Source: Colwellia sp. (GTDB lineage Bacteria > Pseudomonadota > Gammaproteobacteria > Enterobacterales > Alteromonadaceae). From it: DNA of 64,000 nucleotides. The stretch's first letter is position 1; each line of letters starts with the position of its first letter. The stretch lies in contig NVWU01000014.1 in NCBI GenBank assembly GCA_002733765.1, positions 4,608-68,607 of the forward strand. Direction: 5' to 3'. Shown in pieces: positions 56,825 through 64,000 of this stretch. Position numbers and translations under genes: made by a program. The notes under the pieces are model-generated. The model was not told the DNA's origin. It was given only the letters and a program-made list of their open reading frames with translations, and did no database searches.

Positions 56825-59800
56825 ATGAAATTACCTAGTTTAGCGATTAAAAATGCACAATTCACCATTACCATAGTCGCCTTATTGGTGCTGGTAGGTA
56901 TAGTGTCGTATTTTAATATGCCCCGTAGTGAAGATCCGCAATTTGATTTGCCTATCACCATTATAGAGGTTATTTACCCTGGCGCTTCACCAAATGATAT
57001 TGAAACCTTGGTGGTTGATGTGCTTGAAGCTGAAATTGCTGAAATCGCCAATATTAAAAAAATTGAATCAGAAGTGCGTAATGGTGCAGCAAGGATCTCA
57101 GTCACCTTTATCTATGGTACTGATGCTGAAGCATCATTTAATAAAGTCAAACAAGCTATTGCTACAGTAAAACCTGATCTACCGCTTGGAATTCAACAAC
57201 TATTAGTACTAAAAGCTACGCCAAGCAGTGTTGCTATTATGCAACTTGCGTTGTGGAGTGATCCTGTTGATTATAAAACCATGGAATTTTATGCTAAGCA
57301 ATTAGAAAAACGTTTAGAAACCATCGCATCAGTGAGAAAATCTGATATATGGGGTTATCCGCAACAAATTGTTGCTGTCGATTTAAAGCTTGATTTACTA
57401 CAGCATTATGCTCTTTCAGTAACGGATATTAACCGTGTATTACAAGGGCGTGCTGTTAATATTGCACCAGGATTTGTTGATGCCAACACCCGCCGGTTTA
57501 ATGTTAAAGCGAGTGGTAATTTTCAAGATATTGAAGTATTAGCTGAAACGGTTATTTCATCAGATGAAAACTTCGTTTTACGCTTAAAAGACGTTGCTAG
57601 CATTGAGTTTTCTGATAGGGAGCCAAGTTATTTGGCTTACTATGATAATCGTCCGGTAATTTTTATTACCGCAGAACAAAGAGCGGGCACTAATATATTT
57701 TCGTTAACGCAGAAAATAAATGCAGAAATAGAAATATTTAAACAAGGCTTACCCCAACAAATAAAATTATCGGTAATATTTCAACAAGCTGAAAGTGTTG
57801 AAGTTCGTGTCGATGGCTTTTTTGAAAACCTAGGTCAAGGTTTAGTACTTGTTGGTTTGTTAGCGTTATTGTTTTTAGGGGTGCGCGAAGCTATTGTGGT
57901 AATTTCTGTTATTCCTTTATCTTTTTTAATTGCTATTGGTTGGCTTGACTTTACTGGCTTTGGCTTGCAACAAATGTCCATTGTTGGGTTGATCATCGCA
58001 TTAGGTTTACTTGTTGATAATGCGATTGTAGTTACTGAAAGTATTCATCGAGAAAAACGTTTTTGTTCAAATTTAAATGAGGCGGCAAAAGTAGGCACAA
58101 GCCGAGTTGGCTGGGCTATTACCAGTGGTACAGTAACAACGATGTTAGCTTTTTTACCTATGTTGATGCTTGATAGTAGTACCGGGGATTTTGTTCGCTC
58201 TATGCCGGTTACGGTAGTGTTAGTGCTATTGGCATCTTTATTAATTGCTTTAACGTTAACGCCATTAATTGCGAGTCGATTTTTCACCTTGAAACCGTCT
58301 AAATTTAAAACCTTACAACACTATGTTAATGCTTTTTCCGAAGGAATATATCAACGTTTTTTACAAAAAATAATGCGCTTTCGTTTGATGGTTATTGTCG
58401 TCGCTTTGTTGTGTTTATTTGCTATGTTGTCGTTATTTAGTGAGGTGGGAGTAAGTTTGTTTCCTCGCGCTGAAAAACCAATGATTATGATTGATGTAGA
58501 AACTCCGGTAAATTCTTCATTAGCTCATACTGATACGGTGATACAACAGGTAGCGTTAAAAGTTAAAGATTATCCATTAGTGGCTAAAGTTGCTTTAAAT
58601 GTAGGTAATTCTAACCCACGTATTTATTATAATGAAATACCTAAGCGTGGCCGCGTAACCTTTGGTCAAATATTGGTAGTATTAAATGAATATGATGCTG
58701 TTAACGTTGCTGAGTTAGTAACCAAATTACGTGCAGAGTTTGTTTTATGGCCGCAAGCGAACATAAACATAAAAGAATTTACTCAAGGCCCAGTGACCGA
58801 TCAGCCAATTTCTATTAGGCTAATGAGTGAGTCTCTTGATGATTTAGAAACCGTTGCCAATGCTTTAGCCGCTAAAATGTCATCCACAGCAGGGGTCATC
58901 AATATTGATAACCCTATCGGCATGGCAAATACTGAACTAGCGTTAAGTATTGATTATGAGCAAGCTGGCTTAAGTAATATAGATATTAATACCTTAGATA
59001 ACACCTTAAAAACAGTCTTGTCAGGTACTAATGTTGGTATTTTTAATGATATAAATGGTGAAGATTACCCGATTGTTGTTCGCCGTAATAAACCGAGTAT
59101 TGATGGTTTAGCCGATATTTATATTAGCAATACCCAAGGTGAAAATATCCCATTAGAGCAACTAACCACGATGAATTTACAAAAAGGCCAAACAGACTTT
59201 TTTCATTATCAAAAATTGCGTATGGCAAAAGTATCTGCTGATGTCGCTAAAGGTTACTCTATTAATGAGCTAACCAAACAAATGGTAAGCTTTTTAGAGC
59301 AATATAATTTACCGCAAGGTATGTACTACTCGCTAGGCGGTGAGGAAGAGTCGAGGCAAGAATCCTTTTCTGGTTTAGCAAAAATAATGATAATCACTGC
59401 GGTTGGTATTTTTGGCGTATTGGTGTTGCAGTTTAAATCATTTTTACAACCAATGATCATTTTTTCTTCAATTCCCTTTGCCATGGCAGGCTCTGTTTTA
59501 GGGCTTTATTTTACTGGTCTATCATTTTCTATGATGGCATTTATTGGTTTGATTAGTTTATTTGGAATCGTGGTTAATAATGCTATTATTTTAATTGATA
59601 CCACCAATAGAAATATTATTGGCGGCTTTGATACCACAGAAGCCATATTGAGTGCGAGTGTTACAAGGTTTACGCCCATATTATTAACCACACTTACAAC
59701 CATAGTCGGCTTATTACCTCTCACCTTACTTGGTGGTGATTTATGGCAGCCCTTAGGCGTAGTACTTATTTCAGGGCTATGTATTTCGGCACTATCGAGC

Positions 59801-59884
59801 TTTTTACTTGTACCGATATTGACAGGGCTGTTTACTCGTAATGAGCAAGCACATATTTCTATTAGAAAGAAAGCGTTGGAGTAA
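56825..59884 (+). CDS. RND-family efflux permease
   Basis: This 1019-residue pump has twelve expected membrane segments in two halves. In TM4 the motif GLLVDNAIVVTESI has one Asp followed by Asn, unlike the Asp-Asp of AcrB. NMPRSEDPQFDLPIT near the N-terminus and GIVVNNAIILIDTTNR in the second half are typical of HAE1-like members. The substrate is not determined. It overlaps no gene and ends well before prsK. Confidence 0.9.
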   Translation: MKLPSLAIKNAQFTITIVALLVLVGIVSYFNMPRSEDPQFDLPITIIEVIYPGASPNDIETLVVDVLEAEIAEIANIKKIESEVRNGAARISVTFIYGTDAEASFNKVKQAIATVKPDLPLGIQQLLVLKATPSSVAIMQLALWSDPVDYKTMEFYAKQLEKRLETIASVRKSDIWGYPQQIVAVDLKLDLLQHYALSVTDINRVLQGRAVNIAPGFVDANTRRFNVKASGNFQDIEVLAETVISSDENFVLRLKDVASIEFSDREPSYLAYYDNRPVIFITAEQRAGTNIFSLTQKINAEIEIFKQGLPQQIKLSVIFQQAESVEVRVDGFFENLGQGLVLVGLLALLFLGVREAIVVISVIPLSFLIAIGWLDFTGFGLQQMSIVGLIIALGLLVDNAIVVTESIHREKRFCSNLNEAAKVGTSRVGWAITSGTVTTMLAFLPMLMLDSSTGDFVRSMPVTVVLVLLASLLIALTLTPLIASRFFTLKPSKFKTLQHYVNAFSEGIYQRFLQKIMRFRLMVIVVALLCLFAMLSLFSEVGVSLFPRAEKPMIMIDVETPVNSSLAHTDTVIQQVALKVKDYPLVAKVALNVGNSNPRIYYNEIPKRGRVTFGQILVVLNEYDAVNVAELVTKLRAEFVLWPQANINIKEFTQGPVTDQPISIRLMSESLDDLETVANALAAKMSSTAGVINIDNPIGMANTELALSIDYEQAGLSNIDINTLDNTLKTVLSGTNVGIFNDINGEDYPIVVRRNKPSIDGLADIYISNTQGENIPLEQLTTMNLQKGQTDFFHYQKLRMAKVSADVAKGYSINELTKQMVSFLEQYNLPQGMYYSLGGEEESRQESFSGLAKIMIITAVGIFGVLVLQFKSFLQPMIIFSSIPFAMAGSVLGLYFTGLSFSMMAFIGLISLFGIVVNNAIILIDTTNRNIIGGFDTTEAILSASVTRFTPILLTTLTTIVGLLPLTLLGGDLWQPLGVVLISGLCISALSSFLLVPILTGLFTRNEQAHISIRKKALE

Positions 59885-60007
59885 GGGCACTGATTTCAGG
59901 GCTTTGTGTCACTATAATTTCTATATTTTTACTTGTGTTAATAATAACCGAATGCTTATTCATCCAATGACTAAATATAATCTTACTTAGGAAATAAAAA
60001 TCAATTT

Positions 60008-62035
60008 ATGGATATGTATACTGTAGGCGTTTGGGGATATAGCTTTGCTAGTATTGCCTACGTCATTTTTTCTCTACTTATTCTTGCTGCGGATAATCAA
60101 TCGAGTATCGCTAAATGGATTTTATTTAGCGCTTTGATAGCGGGTGGAGCTAATATTGTCGCGGCCTTACAAATATATATTGGTTTTTCTTTACAGTGGG
60201 CCATGTTGGCCGACGTAACTAAAATAGTGGCTTTTTCGGTATTAACGCTAAGTTTTAATACTGAAAAAGGCAGTATTCAAGAAATTTTAAAGAATAAAGC
60301 GATCAGTAAGTATTTATTTTTTTGTTTTAGCTCAACGGTTGTTTGCTGGGGAGCGAGTTATATTCTGAAATTCTCTTATGAGTATTTGTTTTTATTGTTT
60401 GTTTTACTCAACCTAACCACCTTAGTAGTGCTTGAGCAACTTTATCGAGGGGCGAATGTTGAAGCGAGAAGATCAATAACGCCACTCGTAATTGCGTTAG
60501 GAGGCATCTCTGTATTTGATTTCGTTCTCTATGCTCAAGCAACAATGGTTGGAGGTATCGAATTTGATTTTTGGTATCTCAGAGGTTATTTATCAGCCTT
60601 AGCTGTTCCTTTGTTGTTGATTAGTCTTCGACGATTTAAAGAAGGCTCAGTGCGAATATTTGTCTCGCGTAATGTTGTTTTTTATAGCTCAATGTTAATG
60701 ATTGCAGGCCTGTATTTATTATTAATGGCTATTGCAGGTTATTTAATTAATTACTTTGGTGGCGAATGGGGGCAGTTAGTTAGTTTTGGTTTTTTTATTC
60801 TGGGTAGCATAGTCTTAGTTGTTTTACTGATTACCGAAACGGTTCGGCGTCAGGTAAAAGTTTTCATTTCTAAACATTTTTTTGCAAATAAGTACGAATA
60901 TAGAGAAGAATGGCTAGAGCTTATTGGCAAAATAGAAGCGGCGAGCGCTGAAAATCATTATCAAATGTCACTGCAAATAATGATGTCTAAAGTCGATGCC
61001 AGTGGGGGGGTAATACTCAAAGCTAATGCGAGTAATTATTTTGAAATAAAATATAGTGATGCACTTGAGCTAGATAAATCGTTTAATGAAGACTTACTTT
61101 TACTTGGTCATTTTACCAAGCATCAAGGCTGGATTATTGATATAAATGAATATGATGAAGATCCATTATCTTATCCTGGCTTATTTATTCACTCAAAGAA
61201 TTGGCAATCGGTAGCGGTTAATATTTTAGTACCTATTTTTATTGGTAAAGAATTTTATGGTTTTTTTGTGCTTTCAAGTGCAGATGAACATAAAAAGTTT
61301 AACTGGGAAGACAGAGATTTACTTTTTGCAATAGCGAAACAGTTAGGTAGTTTTATTTCGCTCAATGAGGCTAATGATAAATTAGCCGAATCAAAACAAT
61401 TTGATGCTTTTAATCAAATGTCAGCTTTTCTCGTACATGATTTGAAAAACGTCCAAGCTCAATTATCATTAATCACCTCTAATGCAAAGCAACACCGTAA
61501 TAACCCTGAATTTGTTGATGATGTTTTTGAAACTGTTGAGTCAGCAACAGAGCGACTGGCTAAAGTATTAGCACAATTAAGAAATAAACAAGTAGCCCAA
61601 TCAACGAGTAAAATAGTTGACCTTGGTGATATTATTAAACAAGTTACCGCCCAACGAAACGTAATAGCACCACAAGTTGTGATTAAAAATAATGAAGAGT
61701 GTTTAGCGACTATAGATCATGAGCGTTTTTTCTCAGTAATAAACCATTTAATTCAAAATGCACAAGAAGCTACATCAGATGATGGTTGGGTAGAAATAGG
61801 GTTAGAGAAACAGCAAAATCGTATAAATATTATTGTTAGTGATAACGGTTGTGGAATGTCTGAAAGTTTTATTAAAACTAGGCTTTTCAAACCGTTTGAT
61901 ACAACCAAAGGTAATGCCGGTATGGGTATCGGCGTTTTTGAAGCAAAGCAGTTTTTTGAAAGCGTAGCCGGTAGCTTAACGGTTGAAAGTGTTGAAGGGC
62001 AAGGCACAAAAATGATTATTTTTTTACCTGTGTAG
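60008..62035 (+). CDS. prsK: PEP-CTERM system sensor histidine kinase PrsK
   Basis: This 675-residue kinase has an N-terminal multi-membrane region (about eight segments, 1-280), a GAF-like domain (about 310-455), and a HisKA/HATPase core: H box FLVHDLKN, N box NHLIQNAQEA, G boxes SDNGCGM and GNAGMGIGVF. This matches PrsK, which pairs with PrsR in exosortase (XrtA)/PEP-CTERM bacteria. It is followed by prsR after 185 bp. Confidence 0.88.
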   Translation: MDMYTVGVWGYSFASIAYVIFSLLILAADNQSSIAKWILFSALIAGGANIVAALQIYIGFSLQWAMLADVTKIVAFSVLTLSFNTEKGSIQEILKNKAISKYLFFCFSSTVVCWGASYILKFSYEYLFLLFVLLNLTTLVVLEQLYRGANVEARRSITPLVIALGGISVFDFVLYAQATMVGGIEFDFWYLRGYLSALAVPLLLISLRRFKEGSVRIFVSRNVVFYSSMLMIAGLYLLLMAIAGYLINYFGGEWGQLVSFGFFILGSIVLVVLLITETVRRQVKVFISKHFFANKYEYREEWLELIGKIEAASAENHYQMSLQIMMSKVDASGGVILKANASNYFEIKYSDALELDKSFNEDLLLLGHFTKHQGWIIDINEYDEDPLSYPGLFIHSKNWQSVAVNILVPIFIGKEFYGFFVLSSADEHKKFNWEDRDLLFAIAKQLGSFISLNEANDKLAESKQFDAFNQMSAFLVHDLKNVQAQLSLITSNAKQHRNNPEFVDDVFETVESATERLAKVLAQLRNKQVAQSTSKIVDLGDIIKQVTAQRNVIAPQVVIKNNEECLATIDHERFFSVINHLIQNAQEATSDDGWVEIGLEKQQNRINIIVSDNGCGMSESFIKTRLFKPFDTTKGNAGMGIGVFEAKQFFESVAGSLTVESVEGQGTKMIIFLPV

Positions 62036-62062
62036 GTTATAATTTATTCTGACAAAAGGACC

Positions 62063-62088
62063 CCTACAGTTGTTATCGGTTCTGTAGG
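62063..62088 (+). other. Small hairpin between prsK and prsR
   Basis: CCTACAG (62063-62069) and CTGTAGG (62082-62088) form a 7-bp stem with a 12-nt loop in the leader of prsR. It lacks a T-run; it could influence the prsK/prsR ratio. Confidence 0.3.
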
Positions 62089-62220
62089 TTAGACTTCAGT
62101 CTGACTGTCTAAAGTTACGGATTGTGTGTTAATAGTTACGAAGATAATCTGATAAGTGTAGGGCTTCGAAATTTGTTACCTTCTTTGCTCGTAACTTATA
62201 CTAATTAGGAATAGGCTCTA

Positions 62221-63570
62221 ATGGAAAAAGTATTAATTGTTGATGATGATAAAGGAATTCAAAAACAGCTGAAATGGAGTTTGTCTGATTACAGCCCAAT
62301 TCTTGCTGGAGATCGGGAGGCCGCTATCGCGGCTGTTAGACGTCATGAGCCTAAAGTGGTTACTTTAGATTTAGGCTTGCCGCCAGATGCGGCTAATGCG
62401 AGTGAGGGTTTAAAAGCACTAGAAGAAATTCTTGCTATAGCACCACACACAAAAATCATCGTTATCACCGGGAATGAGGATAGAACTAATGCTTTAAAGG
62501 CTATTTCTGCCGGCGCTTATGATTTCTATCAAAAGCCTATTGATGCAGAAGTGATTAATGTCATTATTTCACGTGCGTTGACTTTAGCAAACATTGAAAG
62601 TGAAAATCGCACAATGCGTGCAGTTACTGATAGTAATATTGGCATTATTGGTAATAGCGAAGCAGTTGAACGTTTATGTACTATGGTAAAGCGCATTGCA
62701 CCTACAAATATTACCGCATTATTGTTAGGTGAGAGTGGTACGGGTAAAGAAGTAACCGCCAAAGCTATTCACCTTGCGAGCGAGCGGGCGAACAAGCCTT
62801 TTATCGCTATTAATTGTGCCTCTATACCGGAAGCTCTATTAGAGAGTGAGCTATTTGGCTTTGAAAAAGGCGCATTTACTGGTGCTCATAAAACGACTAA
62901 AGGAAAAATAGAATGTGCTGAAGGAGGGACCTTATTTCTTGATGAAATAGGTGATATGCCTTTTAATTTACAAGCTAAACTATTACGTTTTTTACAAGAA
63001 AAAATAATTGAACGACTAGGAGGAAGGCAGGAAATCCCGGTAAATGTTCGAGTGATTTGTGCAACCAATCAAAATTTAGAAGAAATGGTTGCTAATAAAG
63101 AATTTAGAGAAGATTTATTTTACCGAGTGAGCGAGATAACACTAAATATTCCCCCATTACGTGACCGAGACGAAGATGTTTTAATTCTTGCGCAATATTT
63201 TCTGCAACTTTATGCTACTGAGTATAAAAGTAATGCAAAATCATTCTCTGATGATGCGATTAGTGCTATTAAGGCCCATAAGTGGCCAGGTAATATTCGT
63301 GAATTACAAAACAAAGTAAAATCGTCTGTAGTGATGTGTACTGGGGTACAAGTGACAGCTTTTGACTTAGGGTTCTTTGATCATAATGATAGCAATTATG
63401 AATTATCATTAAACTTACGTACGGTAAGAGAAAAGGCCGAATCGATTGCGATTCAAAAGGCCTATGCGCTTTCTGAAGGTAATATGTCTAAGGCATCAGA
63501 ATTATTAGGCGTAACAAGGCCAACATTGTACTCACTAATTGAAAAATACGAATTAAATATTAATAGTTAA
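62221..63570 (+). CDS. prsR: PEP-CTERM system sigma-54 response regulator PrsR
   Basis: This 449-residue NtrC-family activator has a receiver domain with phosphoacceptor Asp in VVTLDLGLPPD. The AAA+ domain follows, with Walker A LLLGESGTGKEV, the sigma-54 contact GAFTGAHK and Walker B TLFLDEIGDMP. A C-terminal Fis-type HTH ends it (MSKASELLGVTRPTLYSLIEKY). It drives sigma-54 promoters of PEP-CTERM and exopolysaccharide genes, one of which is at 63731. Confidence 0.92.
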   Translation: MEKVLIVDDDKGIQKQLKWSLSDYSPILAGDREAAIAAVRRHEPKVVTLDLGLPPDAANASEGLKALEEILAIAPHTKIIVITGNEDRTNALKAISAGAYDFYQKPIDAEVINVIISRALTLANIESENRTMRAVTDSNIGIIGNSEAVERLCTMVKRIAPTNITALLLGESGTGKEVTAKAIHLASERANKPFIAINCASIPEALLESELFGFEKGAFTGAHKTTKGKIECAEGGTLFLDEIGDMPFNLQAKLLRFLQEKIIERLGGRQEIPVNVRVICATNQNLEEMVANKEFREDLFYRVSEITLNIPPLRDRDEDVLILAQYFLQLYATEYKSNAKSFSDDAISAIKAHKWPGNIRELQNKVKSSVVMCTGVQVTAFDLGFFDHNDSNYELSLNLRTVREKAESIAIQKAYALSEGNMSKASELLGVTRPTLYSLIEKYELNINS

Positions 63571-63600
63571 CTAGATACCTATTTAAATATAGCTATCTAG
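63571..63600 (+). terminator. Hairpin after prsR
   Basis: CTAGATACCTATTT and ATATAGCTATCTAG pair with two mismatches over 14 positions, starting one base after the prsR stop. The T-run is weak, so the terminator call is tentative. Confidence 0.45.
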
Positions 63601-63730
63601 TCGGATTTTCAGTGTGAAAATTAATAGTCCATTAGACTTCTCTGAAGATAGTGTCAGTTTTTTTTACATAGATAAAATCATAACATTGCAGGTCAGTATA
63701 ACCACCTGTATTATAAGTAAAAAATATATG

Positions 63731-63746
63731 CGGCATGTTTTTTGCC
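63731..63746 (+). promoter_or_regulatory. Sigma-54 promoter of the exported-protein gene
   Basis: CGGCATGTTTTTTGCC has the -24 GG and -12 GC elements at the required 10-bp spacing (consensus TGGCAC-N5-TTGC). Transcription would start near 63758, leaving a leader of about 48 nt. It sits just after prsR, whose family activates such promoters. Confidence 0.7.
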
Positions 63747-63805
63747 TATGTGTTCTGTTAATTAGATTAAATTTAGAAATAATATTACATCCTTGGAGTA
63801 TAACG

Positions 63806-64000
63806 ATGTTTAAATGTAACTTGATGAAAAATTTTTTGGTGGCTGCTGCTCTCGTTGTAGCTCTACCTGCTGCGGCACAAATTGATACATGGGGTTTAAG
63901 CAACGGTGTTAAAAGTAGCAATACTACGTTGTTTAATTCTATGACTATTGATGGCTTATTAAATAACAATAGCCTAACGATTACTGGCTGGTCTGATACC
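63806..64000 (+). CDS. Exported protein, C-terminus cut by window edge
   Basis: An ATG at 63806 with TTGGAG upstream opens a frame of 65 codons that continues past the window. The first 25 residues are a signal peptide (MKNFLVAAALVVALPAAA), followed by a polar mature part (QIDTWGLSNGVKSSNTT). The PrsR neighbourhood and sigma-54 promoter suggest a PEP-CTERM substrate, which would show a C-terminal PEP motif plus membrane segment beyond the edge. Confidence 0.7.
   Translation, partial: MFKCNLMKNFLVAAALVVALPAAAQIDTWGLSNGVKSSNTTLFNSMTIDGLLNNNSLTITGWSDT

Noticed and set aside
1-64000. CRISPR arrays, rRNA operons, prophage or toxin-antitoxin modules
   Set aside because: No regularly spaced repeats, rRNA sequence or phage structural genes were seen. 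The spaced repeats at 1452-1566 belong to the IS21 end.

Overview
The window is AT-rich and has the gene content and style of a marine gammaproteobacterium of the Alteromonadales, most like Colwelliaceae (Colwellia/Thalassotalea). The reasons are the PrsK/PrsR exosortase (PEP-CTERM) regulators, a LiuR-like MerR regulator, the low-GC codon usage and the many decayed insertion sequences. The genus is an inference; no rRNA or other phylogenetic marker is present.

Region 1 (1-3350) is an insertion-sequence graveyard. An IS21-type istA runs off the left edge and its end carries 23-bp-spaced terminal repeats. It is followed by an IS3-family remnant and a multiply frameshifted IS30-family transposase.

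Region 2 (3450-29420) is a nearly complete aerobic benzoyl-CoA (box) catabolic island. It holds benzoate-CoA ligase, the BoxA/BoxB epoxidase, the ring-cleaving BoxC, BoxD semialdehyde dehydrogenase, and a PaaF/G/H/thiolase set giving succinyl-CoA plus acetyl-CoA. It also has the BoxR regulator (HTH plus shikimate-kinase-like domain), an AraC regulator, a thioesterase, a DUF4863 protein, a NUDIX hydrolase and an alpha/beta hydrolase. BoxC releases formate, and the same strand continues into a soluble NAD-dependent molybdenum formate dehydrogenase operon (fdsG-fdsB-fdsA-fdhD-fdsD). BoxA is short and lacks the N-terminal ferredoxin domain of the described enzyme, while a flavodoxin is encoded beside boxD. 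A candidate operator motif with a CACTATA core recurs in the control regions.

Region 3 (29430-33650) is accessory. It has an internally deleted IS5-family element with a 3-bp target duplication, a palindromic dispersed repeat, and a tannase-family lipoprotein gene split by an in-frame stop just after its lipobox. It also has a second inverted-repeat element, an intact tRNA-Arg(CCG) and a degenerate tandem copy of it.

Region 4 (33657-53838) is devoted to polyamines and short amino or dicarboxylic acids. It encodes a putrescine-type aminotransferase, GabT, GabD, an agmatinase-family ureohydrolase, a glutaryl-CoA dehydrogenase with a LuxR regulator, an aldehyde dehydrogenase, the PotFGHI putrescine transporter, and PuuB, PuuA, PuuD and PuuR. 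Together these could import putrescine and convert it through GABA to succinate by both a gamma-glutamylated and a direct transamination route.

Region 5 (53969-64000) holds a TorF-like outer membrane protein, a TSUP permease, an RND efflux pair, and the PrsK/PrsR two-component system. Next to the last of these is a clear sigma-54 promoter that drives an exported protein cut by the right edge.
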